The notes beneath the pieces were generated by a model. The model was not told the origin of the DNA. It searched no databases and saw only the letters and a program-made list of their open reading frames with translations. The position numbers were made by a program, and so were the translations under genes. DNA of 64,000 bases from Ganoderma boninense (taxonomy: Eukaryota; Basidiomycota; Agaricomycetes; Polyporales; Polyporaceae). The stretch spans positions 1,302,001-1,366,000 of the forward strand of contig CM035311.1 in assembly GCA_002900995.3 (NCBI GenBank), given 5' to 3'. Shown here in pieces: positions 33,140 through 44,353 of this stretch. Every line of letters starts with the position of its first letter. Positions within the stretch are counted from its first letter, which is position 1.

Positions 33140-35645
33140 ATGCCCGACTTTGCGACCGGTTCGCCAGTCTCGCAGCATAGGATTGAAAAGTGAACTCGCA
33201 CGTTTCCCACCTCTTCTGCATTCTCTCAAGGTATCCCTTTTTTCAGCCTAAAAACCTTCTTCATCGGCGTCATTTTACATGGAGTGTACGTCTACACATG
33301 TCTCTCCTATTGCCCTTCTTTCTCATTGTATCTCTAGCTTGTTTGGATGTGAGATATCTTTTCCTCCTGCTGAGGCGCATACCTGACTCGCTGAGCCTAG
33401 TCCTTTGTGGGCAAATCGGATGGTACATGACGCACTACTATCGGAGAGACCGAAAACACCTGAGGTTCTTGGTACGTGCGCCCGTTCAGTCTAGTTCTCC
33501 CATGCGTCGTTCATACATAGATGTACCACTATAGGTTCTTCTCGTGTTGTTTCTCAGCATATGCCATTTTGGACTCTACGTTGTTATAAGTATGCCCTCA
33601 ATATCATCAACGTTCTCAACGGTGCTGAGCTGAATGTGTCAGCCTTCCGCGTATTTGTCACCATGCATTCGGTAGTGATACCGTCGCAAGACGTCCCCTG
33701 GTACGCATCCAAACACATCGACAAGACTACGAGCTAATGTCGTGGTTGCGTCATGCTATAGGTCCGCATCGGTGAGTCGGATTCGTACCCGGGGTATTTA
33801 TTCATGACGACGCTGACCTCCCTGGATTCGTTTTGTCAGGCTCAAGTACTCGTCAATGTGAGCTCTGATGTTCTTGCAACCGGAATGGGTGGTGCTCAAC
33901 TGCTTTTTTGTTAGGCATGTGGCGTACTCGCTGTCCATGTGTATGTTACATCCCTCCGGCGATTCCTTCGATGAGGGACTAAGTACTGAAATATCAATAT
34001 CTCAGTTTCTACCTAATCAGGATCTGGTCTTGTACGTAGATTTCATTATGCTCTGCACCATGTTCCTGACAGATTTATTTAGTCAGCAAGAAAATTGTCG
34101 TGACGATTATCCTGGTATGTGCCCGAAGTTCGTCGTGCCACGGGATGCCTATTTTGATGTTGCTACGTTCTCCAAGAGTGTGCTTGTGCTCACGACATAT
34201 GGTAAGTTCTTGAAGGATCGTTAGTCTGGCCGTGCGCTTGCTAACTCTGTTCACAGGCCTGGGTTTATGTGGGTCCCACTCTGTGTTTCACAAATCCTCG
34301 CACTGATGTCAATCGATCAGTCATGTACGTTGAGAAGTATGTCAACGCGTACTTCGTCTTCTACCTGTACGAACCACCACCCTTGAGTCAAACGACGTTC
34401 ACTGCGGAAATCCTCGGACGCATCGTGGTTCGTTTCCTTACGCTGTTCGGTCGATCCGTGCATTCGTTGATGACTTTCCGCACTAGACCGACCAAGTGGC
34501 TTTATGCGCTGTGTTATCTCTGACGGACATATGTCTAACGACAACGTTCGTCGTCCTGTTGGTTCGAGCTCAGAAAGGAGGAGCGCAGTAAGCATAGTCT
34601 GAACGTGCCTACATATGGAACGCTTCTAACTTTGGTATTTATTTGTCCTCAAGGCGCTCGCACCGCCTCGTGCAGAGACTTGTGAGTGCATGACAGTACT
34701 TGCCAGATACTTGCATGCCAAATTTTGAAACCCCTCCGACAGGTTTATTACTCAGTCACGTCCGGAGCTTTGACATGGTACGCCCTGTTCCCATTACGCC
34801 ACCTTTCAGTATTCTGACCTACTAGCAGTCTATGCGCCATCACGGCCCTCGTCACCGTACGTCGCCCGCGTTCCGAGGACATGCGCCTCTAGCCCCGCCA
34901 CCGTACTGACGGCTCTTCTCGCAGATCCTGGCCCTGCCGAAGCTGACAGTGTCGATCTTCCTGAGCTACACCGCCGCAAACCGTAAGCCGCCTTCCCGCC
35001 ACGGTTCTTCGGTGTCTCCCCGTAGCGCTGACCTGCGGACGCCCGGCGTACAGTGTACGCAAGCGCGTTCGTCGCCAACCTGAACGCGCGCGATGGCATG
35101 CGCTCGCGCTGGGCGGAGGTGTCCTCCATCAACGTGCCTGATACCCTGTGCGATGAGCCTCTTGATGTCGGGATGCCCAAGGCGGATTCGACCCTTTCGT
35201 GCGTTATGGCTGTCCTCGTCGGTCGCGCTATTCGAGGCTGACAGAACGCACCCCACCCCTTCTCCCACAATGCAGACCATCTGGCGGACTCGAATTGGCG
35301 AGGCCGGCCTTGGCGAGCACTCCTAGCGCGGTGCACATGCTTCCAGAACGACTGGACGCCGACATGGAAGCTTCCAGTCCCCTGAGCTGCTCTACTCCGT
35401 CATTAGCCTCAAACCCTGTCGGAGCACCGGACTTGTCTCTGTCTCCTGAAGACCAGCACAGCAGGTGGGCGGTGCCAAGAGCCCACGTCCACTTCAAAGA
35501 GGAAGACCCTCCAGGAGGTCCAGGAAATTCGTGGTCGTCTGCCGATCTGGGGCATGCGTATCGCAACTGGCAGAGGGCGTCGACGTCCACCGCGGACTCG
35601 ACTTGTGTCGGCAGCGACACGGCGTTGCAGCAGTCCCCCGTATAG
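33140..35645 (+). CDS. DUF6534-like seven-helix membrane protein
   Basis: An integral membrane protein of a family abundant in agaricomycetes (DUF6534/6533 group); no function is known. It is chopped into many small exons, so no single long frame shows it. Recognised pieces in order: start MPDFATGSPVSQHR (33140), then NLKTFFIGVILHG (helix 1), LCGQIGWYMTHYYRRDRKH then LRFLVLLVLFLSICHFGLY (helix 2), AQVLVN, VSKKIVVTIIL, YFDVATFSKSVLVLTTYG, LTDICLTTTFVVLLVRAQ (helix 5), YYSVTSGALTWYAL, LALPKLTVSIFLSY and ASAFVANLNARDG, the family's end-of-core motif. A cytosolic Ser/Pro-rich tail ends in DTALQQSPV and TAG (35643-35645). Internal exons between about 33900 and 34100 are uncertain. Confidence 0.65.
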
Positions 35646-36455
35646 AGGGCTCGTATGGACTTACGGTATACCCAAGTGCATCTGGACTCTATGGACGCTA
35701 GCTCGCGGCCTACATTGATACCTGTATTTTTCGCATTCAATTATACCCCCGAATTCATACTTTTGCGCATCAAGTTCGGAGAGCTCGGGTAGTGTGCCGT
35801 CATAACAGGCCGCGATTCTTCGGCGGGAAGAAACTCAATCGCAGGATCATCCTGAGCGAAGCTTCAAAACATGAATGGAAGATGGGTAGAATAACGATAC
35901 AGGCGAGCGTAGCCCGAGTGGTGTGTGACAACAAACAGTATTAGGGGGCAACTTGCGACGTCTATGTTACAGCTAGCTGTGAATGATGGAGATCATGCCC
36001 GCGCGGCACACTCAGTCCCGGGGCCGCGGGGCGACGGAGAAGCAAGAAATGTCCGTCGTATGAGGTATCAAGTATCAGTGGGAATTATCTGAGGCGGCGG
36101 GCTGGGGGAAAATGCGAGAATGAATGGGGACGTGCGAACAGGTATTGTGGTATGAGCGGGCTATGCGGTGCGGTGGCATTGCGGGGAGCCGAGAAGTGTG
36201 GTGCAGAGCTGAGCGAGAAACGGGACAACAATGAACGAGTGAGTATTCCTAGAGCAATAACGACAACTGCAGTGATTTCATCAGATTGGCATTATGGAGA
36301 ACGGAAAGGGAAGCATGACGCACTGGAGAAGCAAGATCCAAGCCAGTCGGATGGCATAAGTTAGCCGAAGAAAAGGGCGTGAGTGTGGCATGATTGTATT
36401 TCAAGGCGGGAAGAGGGATGAAGGCATAGGAAGGCGCTAGAAACATTCGACGTCC
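35646..36455. other. convergent intergenic region
   Basis: About 800 bases between two facing 3' ends. No feature recognised. Confidence 0.5.
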
Positions 36456-39400
36456 TCATGGATGGCCGGCCGGGTCGCTATCGCTCGACTTCCGCCCCTT
36501 CATCGGCTGGATGACGGATAGTACAGGCACGGAGAATCTGTGCGATTTTGAGGCCGCTAGGAACGGCCATCCATCGAATTGTTTAGCCTCCGAAGCCGAT
36601 CGCTTGAGGGCTGAGTGTCCCTTGCCGTTAATTGCAGCCGTATCGTCATCTGCTGGGCGACTAGCCGGCTGCATTGACTGTGTGCGACGGGTAAAGAAAC
36701 TCTTCGTCCGCCAGGACGACGGGGGACCCTTTGCTTGCGATGGGAGCGGCCCGGACCCCTCTTCCGCAATGCTGATAGTGGGAATGCGAAGGGCTTCGTC
36801 GTACGTTGGTGATGATGACGAGGCGGCCGAGTCGAGCTGTGTTGGGAAGACTTCTTCGGAGCGCGCTGCATCACCAGGCACTGTGTCAGTAAAAAATACA
36901 GTCTCAGGATTGTGAGACGAACTCACACGCTGCAATGTTCATTTGAAGCCCTGGATTTGGGCCTTCTTTGGGGGGCAACGGGGGCGGTATGTCCGAATTT
37001 GAGGCGGCGGGGGACCCCGGCCGTGTCTGCGAGAGTTCCAGGAACGAGGCGTCACGGCTCTTGGGTTCTGGGAGGCGAATGATAGGAACTTCTGGGGCTT
37101 CCTTTCCGCCATCGCCATTGCGACCTCCAGCACGCTTGACGCTTCTGCTCTGACTTCTCCGGCGACGAATAGAGTAGAACGAGGAGCGGTCCGGACGTTC
37201 GCGGCGGTCTCCGCTCCCGTCCGTCGGCGTCTTGGGGATCCGCAAGCTCGCCTTCGACGTCCTGCTGCTCCGCTTCTTGGCTGCAGTAACGCGACTAGCC
37301 CGGTCCCCAGAGTTGGGCGTCGCCAGCGCCGGCGCACTGCTGGTCAGCATCACAGCCTTCGTCGCGACCGCCTTCCCCGTGATCTCCACCACCTCTGCGT
37401 TGCGCATGCTCGAGATGGCCGACATTCTATCCATGTCGCTATGGATCTCAGCTTCAAGCGCCGAATACGAGAGGTCCTCGTCGTCATGCTCCTCGAGATA
37501 CGACAGGTGGGAGTTGCGACGGTCGTCACGGTCCGGCGTAAACTCCTCGTCGGTGAAGTCGAGGTTGAAATTGTCCAGGTCGTCCATCTCCTGTGCCATA
37601 TCCTGGGCCATGTTCCACGCCTCCTCGAGCTCCGCCTTGAGCTCGTCGTTGCGCGCACGCGTCTCCTGCAGCTCCGCAGTCCGCTTCGCATACGACGCGT
37701 TGAGCTTACGGAGCGCCATTGCGAGCGCGGATGCGACGTGCAGGTCCTGCAGGTGTGCGACCTGCGCCTTCTGGTCCGCGATCCGAACAAGGGTCTCCAT
37801 GAGACGATCACACGAAGCAGTGAGTTCTGCCAGCTGTGTCGTCAGATTGTACAGCGATTCGCCGTCAGAATCAGACTGTGGGGACTGCGACAGGGCGGCG
37901 AGCGACTGCAGAAGCATCGCGCGCCGGTGCATGTTGAATCTGTACTGAGCCTGCGTCGTCGTACGCAGCTGGTCCCCCCCAGCGCTATCAGGATCTCGGT
38001 TGTTACTGAGCTCCCAACGAAGTGAACATACCTGCTCGAGACGATCCGCTTCTTGTGGGAGCTCTGCATCGGCTACCTGTGTAGGAAGGACGCGGATGAA
38101 GGACTCGCCTGCGGACTGGCGAATAGCCCCGGAAACGATTTCCTGCAGCTGTTCCGACGTGAAAGTCCACTGCGCGGCCTCTAGCGTGAGGGCCTTCCAT
38201 TTGACGGGTTCGGAGTCAAAGTTCACGGCTGGTGGAGGGGCCAGCGGTGGTCGTCTGGGCATCATCTTGAGCAGTGCGGGGGTGGATGCACGACTTGTCG
38301 ATGCTGGAGTGCTGGGACGGTCGGAGGTAACGGCAGTGGCCTGTATGCTCTTCTCGGACATGGTCCTCTGATGCCGGAGAAGGTCGAACCCACTCAGCCC
38401 GCTCGCGCGGTGCGCCGCGTTGACGCTCTCGGCACCATATATACCGACGATATCGTGGACCTGGGAAGAAGACTGCGTGGACTGAGGCCTGCTCACGTCC
38501 GTCCACGGGGACGTCGGTCCAGATTCACCCTCCGAAGGCACAGGCACAATCGCCGGAGGCGGTGGGACGCTTTTAGCCGGGTCGTCGGCTACGAAGGGTG
38601 GAGGAGGGATATCGACAGCCAAGGAAACGCCGGGTGGGTGGTCCGCGTGCATGGCAACGTCGGAGGGTGGGTCCGCGTGCATAGAGACATCGGGAAGTGG
38701 AAGGTCCGAGATGGGTTCGGGAAGTGAAGGCATGAGGTCTGTCTGAACCAGGGTGGTAGAAGAAGAAATGCCCGCAGCCACAGAGTCATCGGAAGGGGCA
38801 TGGTCCGAAAGAGGAGGGGTAAGCGGCGGGGTAGACTCACTGGGGTCGCGGGGCTCCGAGGGCGCGGGTGGCGTCTCGGGTGATGGGACCGCCGGCGCTG
38901 GAGGCGAGAATGCTGCAGGAGGCGTCGGCGTACGCTCCCGCAACGCTGCGGGCGGCGGCGGCGAATGCGCCTCCTCCGCAAGAAGGCTGGCACGATGAGG
39001 ACTATCAGAAGGCGGCGCGTCAAAGTCGAGTGTGGTGACGTCGCCGATGGACACGGCTTTAGCTGGCGTCCCCGCTCCGCCATCTTCCTCTTTCCCCGCC
39101 TCGGTCGGAAGCCCGCTAATCGCCCTACTACTCGCCCCACCATCCTCCTGCACCACCCGCAACCTGTCGCTCCTGGCCGACTCTACTCGTCGCAAGTTGG
39201 TGTTGTCTTCCGCATGCCGAGATGACGTCGAGGTCGAAGGAGCAGAGGCGTTCCGTTGCAGCAGAACGGGCGGGGGTGGGAAGGCGGGGCTCTCTGGGCG
39301 CGGGCTACCGCTCCCTGTGCCCAGCGGCTCAGGAGATGACGTGTGAGGGAGCGCACCGAACTCGTCCGATTGCAAGCGGGCGGTGAGGTCGAGCGGGATG

Positions 39401-39501
39401 ATATTCTTGACCGGGAGGGAGCCTGGCTTGCCTGGGCTGCGGGGTCCGATGGGCCGGCGTGTGAGGGAGGCAGGGGGCGAGCGTGCGCGGTGGACGTCCA
39501 T
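36456..39501 (-). CDS. large coiled-coil protein, conserved but unnamed
   Basis: About 1,000 residues in two exons: a long one from 39501 to about 36933 and a last one ending 36456, joined over an intron of about 50 bases (GTGTGA...ACACAG). The first 400 residues are Pro/Ser-rich and disordered. Around residue 410 begins a folded-looking block (VKWKALTLEAAQWTFTSEQL, SFIRVLPTQVADAELP) running into a coiled coil of about 150 residues (CDRLMETLVRIADQKAQ, AELQETRARNDELKAELEEA) and an acidic DDLDNFNLDFTDEEF. Basic RRRRSQSRSVKR patches follow. I believe this block is shared by other fungi but I recall no name or function. Several long frames on the plus strand are GC-driven shadows. Confidence 0.8.
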
Positions 39502-39988
39502 CGTCGGGGTCCTAGCACATGCGCACGGTGGACGGCGAGATGGTCAAACTGAGAGGGACATGGAGGAGCAGAAGAGAACAGCGCGTTTGAGTCTTCAGCC
39601 TGGGGCGCTCTGATAGCAGCCTGGGAAGCACCCCGTAATATTCATCTACTCCGGCTCCGTACGCTCCGTGCTATGATGCTCCGTGTATTTTGAATGCTTC
39701 TATTAATGCCGTTACATCACTGCAAACCAATGCACTAGTCTACAAGGGAGCAATGCTGGCCGAGGGACGATGGGACGACAACGAGCATATGGTACATGGA
39801 TTCAAGGTTGCGCCACGAGGCGTACAGCAACGGTCAAGGATGTAAGAATACACAGCCCGGAGGCATGGCTACGATGGGATAGACGTACTTCGTACAAGCT
39901 TACAACATTCCGGGGACGAAGAGGCTCGTCGCATGACGCAATGCCTCGGTTTTCAAACCATCGCCCCCTTAGCTCCCAAACCCCAGTG
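39502..39988. other. intergenic region
   Basis: About 490 bases: promoter of the coiled-coil gene and 3' flank of the UBX gene. Nothing else seen. Confidence 0.45.
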
Positions 39989-42054
39989 TTACGAAGCTAT
40001 CAGAACCTGTTTGGCAGAGAAGAGGCGGGGTTCGGAATCAGCGAACGCCTCTCTTGTACCGTTCCCAACATGGATCCTGCCGAACTCACCGCCGAAGGCG
40101 TCAGCCCCAGATCTCGCAATGTTCGTGAGAAGTCCGAACGAGCGAAGGTCTTCCTACAGATCGGACGTTCCGAATCAATTCAAATATCAGCTCCGCACTC
40201 ATTAACAACCAGCCGAGGACCAAGACATGAACAATTGAACACTTACCTCGGAAACGTGAGCGAAAAGTTGACCGTCTCTACGTCGACCTCAAGCGTCTGG
40301 CCTGCGAGATACTCTGCCACCTCACGCAGCGCTACAGGGAAGCCCGTCCAGGGCGTCCGCGTCAACACATAGTCCCCGAGCATCACGCAGGGATCGGACA
40401 GAAGCAGGAAGCAATGCACGCACTGGAATCGCTGGGGAGCGAGGTCGTGTATGGCTGTCCGCCCTTCGCCATGCGAATCTGCAAGCGCGTCTCGGGGTAG
40501 TCCTTCCCTGCCAGTCCGGTCTTCGGTGCGCCAGCGGCAGCAGCTGCCGCAGCGGGCGCACTTGTACTGGGCTGCGCCGCCTCCGGGAGAGGCTTGCCCT
40601 CGCGCAGCGCCTTCTCTCGGGCTGCCTTCTCTGCGCGTGCTTTCTTGTCGGCTTCAATCTGAGCCTTCACTGCCGCACGCGCCTTCGCGTCCTCGATTTT
40701 TTCTGTGCATTCCTTGTCTCAGACGCACTGGAATGGAGTGGCGGAGAGAGCGGTTGACATGAGCAATGACATACCGCGACGTTTGGCCTCCGCCTCTTTG
40801 AGAAGCTCCTTCTGCTTCATTTCCTCCCGGATCTTGTTCATATCCTGCACACGCACACAGTAAATATACTGTCTTACGCCACAATGCATGGCGTGAAGAA
40901 CGAATGGATGCCTTACCTTGCCTGCCTTCCGGCGAATAGCCTCGTTAGCTATGGTTTCCTTAGCATCTTCCTTGGCTTTCGCAGCCCGCTTTACGGCCAT
41001 CTTTTCCCGAAGGTCTGCCAGCTTCTGCTGCCTCTCCTCCTCGGTTAAGGGTTTGATCTGCAACGCACATCCAATAATGAGCCACAGCTAAACGTCAAGC
41101 AACATTCCATTTTGCAAGTCACTGAAGACCACAATGAACTCTTCTCAGCTCAATGGAAGAGAGATTCCACAAAGTTCCCCCTTGAAGATGGGACCAGCCA
41201 CGATAGACAGCCCGAACAGTCCTTGCTGTCGGTCATCGCACACAGCTCGCATAAGTAAACAACCGAAATGCTACCCGTCCGACGGCCATCCAATACGCCA
41301 CAGATCCGCAAGACGGAGTATGCTGCTCTCATGCGGCAGTTGCATGGACGAACAAGCTTCAAGGCACCGCTAATCCCCTGCCACGATATGATGGCATGAA
41401 GGAGTCATGCGGGAATTACATGTGAGAATCTCCTCTCGAATAAACCCGCAGAAATTCACGGCCTGTCCACGGAGCACAAACGGTCATTCGCACCGCCAAA
41501 TGAAGGGGCGGCGGGTGCGGTGCCAAGACAAGGAAGTGTAGGAGATAGAAAGGATACAGAAAAAAGGACACGCACCTCCTCCGTAGACTCTTCGAACTGG
41601 TCATGCCCGCTCTTCTCCGCGTGATAGTTGGCGAGGTCGACGTTCTTGAACGTCTTACCGCAGATCGAGCACCTGATGCTCTTTGCCTCCGCGCCCTCTG
41701 CCGCTGCACCCGAGGATCCCTCTCCGCCGCCACCACCTTCCGCCTTCCCATACACGGCCTTGAGCGCGGCGAGCTCCTCGTCGTCCCCATCTACATCCAT
41801 GCTGTCGCTCGGTGGCGGGGCAGACCTCGCTGATTCCGAGACAGATGTAAGATCGGGGACAGGCTTGCCCTCATTCTCAATGATGTGATCCATTGCAGGC
41901 TGGAGACCCCTGTTTCCTGTCGCTTTCAAGGCCCCTGCATATCGGCGAGAGCTCGTTCGTGAGAAGAAGAGCAGGAAGGGGATCAACGATCAGCCTTACA
42001 ATCGACACGTTGTGGGTCAAACCCCATGGAAAGGAGGACGTCTTTGTCCGACAT
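39989..42054 (-). CDS. UBA - C2H2 zinc finger - UBX protein (UBXN1/SAKS1-like)
   Basis: A ubiquitin- and Cdc48/p97-binding adaptor. The start ATG (42054) gives MSDKDVLLSMGFDPQRV, the first helix and MGF loop of a UBA domain, completed in exon 2 by ALKATGNRGLQPAMDHII. Next comes a C2H2 finger (CSICGKTFKNVDLANYH, KSGH) at about residues 110-135. A long charged helix (EEERQQKLADLREKMA, MNKIREEMKQKELL, QIEADKKARAEKAARE) follows, then an Ala-rich linker and a C-terminal UBX domain: TRLQIRMAKGGQP, LREVAEYLAGQ, VNFSLTFPRKTF, SRTLRDLGLTPSAVLIAS, stop at 39989-39991. The TFPRKTF stretch covers the Cdc48-contacting loop position. About six introns. A transposon sits 147 bp upstream of its start, so its promoter may be altered. 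Confidence 0.85.
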
Positions 42055-42194
42055 CTTAGAGGTATTTTGATGATCTCTATTACCAGCCCAGCAGACCTAG
42101 TGTTTGAACGAAGCAGACGAGAGCTGAGAAGGCGTGGTGCAGCTAAAAGCAAGTGCGTAATGCGATCATGGTGCCCTTTTGCGAAGTCCTAACC

Positions 42195-42200
42195 CTAGAG
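42195..42200. repeat. left target-site duplication
   Basis: CTAGAG directly abutting the outer end of the left terminal inverted repeat; identical to 47799-47804. Confidence 0.85.
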
Positions 42201-42255
42201 TATGGACGGCCGGAGGGTCACGGTTCGATTTCGACTTTCGAATCCGCGCTTTTGA
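42201..42255. repeat. left terminal inverted repeat
   Basis: 55 bases beginning TATGGACGGCCGGAGGGTCA. The reverse complement of 47744-47798 matches it at 54 of 55 positions; the mismatch is at position 43 (T here, C in the other end). It contains three close TTCGA/TCGA boxes. Confidence 0.95.
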
Positions 42256-42394
42256 GTTTTGGCGCCGACTCTTTTGTTTCCCGACCATTTGTGCGCAGGT
42301 CGCCTTGATTATCCTCGACATGTTTTTATGTGTGCTACGACCTCAGCCTTCGCTATTCTGTTGAGTTTGCCATGGATACGGCATGTATTGGCAG

Positions 42395-42402
42395 TATATA
42401 AG
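42395..42402 (+). promoter_or_regulatory. TATA box of the transposase gene
   Basis: TATATAAG about 90 bases upstream of the transposase start, inside the element. Confidence 0.5.
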
Positions 42403-42490
42403 ACCCATTTTCAGAACCACGGTTGCTGGCATCAGTCCCTAGTATTAGGGCTTTCTCTCTCGAGTTTCGAAGTCCTGGACGCGATTCAAC

Positions 42491-44129
42491 ATGCCTAACC
42501 CCACCGGTGTCAATGGATATGATAACGGAACTGGTGAGCTGCTCACGAGGAGCCCACATTGCGGTACTGATGCCGGGTCCCTTGCAGTACCACCGGAAGA
42601 TGAGCTCATTGCTGCGCTGCAGCAGTACGCTCGGGAACAGCTGTCTCTCGAGCGGCGCATCCAGCGGCTTGGAGCGGATCTGGGTTACCACATCAAGTAT
42701 GTTATTGTCATCACCTCCATTTGTCGACCAGTAACTAACATTAGTTCTATATTTTCACAGGAAAGGGAAACTCAAGCAGCTCAACCGCCGGTACAACATT
42801 CCAACCTCTCGGAAGCCACCTCCACTTCCAATAGCAACCACCTTGGTCTGTGCCGAAATGGTCACTGATCTCCATCGTCGTCGAGGACCAAATGCTGTCA
42901 AGAGTCGACTGGCTCTGCAAGGCTTCAATTTGCCCCGGTGAGTTTCTTCGTGGAATTCCGGTATGCATACATGCTGATTAATTGTAAAGCTCCGTTATTC
43001 GTGCTGTTATGCACGATAATGATGACATCGGTCCAAATGTCCGGCATCCTCAGTCCAAGAGCCGCAAGATTGTTCGGGGTAAGCTAGAATCCTTCGGGAT
43101 CTGGCATGAGCTTAGCGTCGATGGGCACGAGAAGCTTGGCGACAAAGCTCTGCAGATGGGTCTTGTCGGATTTCACATTTACGGGGCCCGAGACAAGTGG
43201 TCCGGTAAAGTGCTGCTACTTATCGTTCTTCCGAGCTCTCGGTTTGCAGAGGCGATCGGGCATGTTTACCTAGATTTCTGTGTTGAGTACAGCCGTACGT
43301 CCTGGCTACTCATCGCTCCACTCCTGTCAGTGCTGATGTTTTACTCTTCCATAGTTATTCCGATCCAGGTCACCTTCGATGGAGGCAGTGAAACGCCCGA
43401 CATGAAAGGCATTCAAACTGCTCTGCGGTACGTCTATTGTTTAATAGTATATGTGGAGCATTGCTGCATGACATCTAATGCTGAGTTGAATAGAAACACA
43501 TTTGCACCACATCTCAAGGACAGCAACCTGCCGCCATTCATGCCATTGCCAAGCACACGCAACATTGTTATCGAGAATTTGTGGTCACGGTGGCTTACAC
43601 ATTCTGGCCTCAACATCCAGACGACGCTGCTTGAAGGCAAGACTAATGGCATCTTCAACGCTGGTGACAACATTGACGTGTGAGTGCCAAAACATGGTTG
43701 CTTGGAGTGCGGTGACCTTGGCCTAACAATTTAGACTTGGACAGCAATTTATTCCAGTGGCTGTGGTCGCAGATTGTCCAGATCGAGCTGAATGGCTTCA
43801 CAGCGTACTGGAACGCTCATCACGTTCAGAAGCAGAAGGACAAACTGATGCCTTCGGGCAGCACTCCGAACGACTTTTTTGTGACTCCTGAACAGTGGGG
43901 CGGCCAGGATTGTGGGATCCCGGTTGACCTTACTGTGGTTGAGGCTCTTCGGAAGGAGTTAAAGATGCCTCATGAAAGTGTTTACAAGTTTGTTTCTGAT
44001 GACTTTCGTCATGCGGCAGAGGATGCGTACGCTGCACTTGGGTTTCCGGCTCTGACCTTATGTAGCGGCTGGGCTATCTTTGCACAGATGAAGGCTGTAT
44101 TATCCACTGTATATGCGTCCGGAATGTAG
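42491..44129 (+). CDS. DDE transposase, basidiomycete integrase-core type
   Basis: The recombinase that should cut the element at its inverted repeats. Joined exons read: an N-terminal helix (DELIAALQQYAREQLSLERR), a helix-turn-helix-like DNA-binding region (RRGPNAVKSRLALQG, IPR-like LPRSVIRAVMHDND), then the catalytic core. The first Asp is in LSVDGHEKL, the second in QVTFDGGSETPDM, and the Glu in IVIENLWSRW. NLFQWLWSQIV, FTAYWNAHHVQ and KLMPSGSTPNDFF follow; these are typical of the widespread agaricomycete integrase-core proteins. The intron after GDNID is GTGAGT to TTGGACAG (ending 43747), which restores NLFQWLW. Introns also at about 42696-42760, 42939-42989, 43299-43352 and 43428-43493. 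No frameshift seen, so it may be active. Confidence 0.85.
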
Positions 44130-44353
44130 GAATTTTATGCATCTTACACTAGTCTATAAAAAGTGCTGCACACCAGCTTCAACTTCTTTAGTTTTACTTC
44201 AACATCCCTCATGCGCGTTGCCAATGCACTTGTTCTCCATGAACCCTTATCACGGCGCACAGCATCAGGATTGAATGCATTGGGGAAGGGTCATAGATAC
44301 ACAACCATGAATATGTAGATTATGAGTACTCCACACATTACACATCGCAATTA

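Noticed and set aside
37232..38025. Plus-strand frames within the coiled-coil gene
   Set aside because: Antisense shadows; Ser/Arg-rich with no motif.
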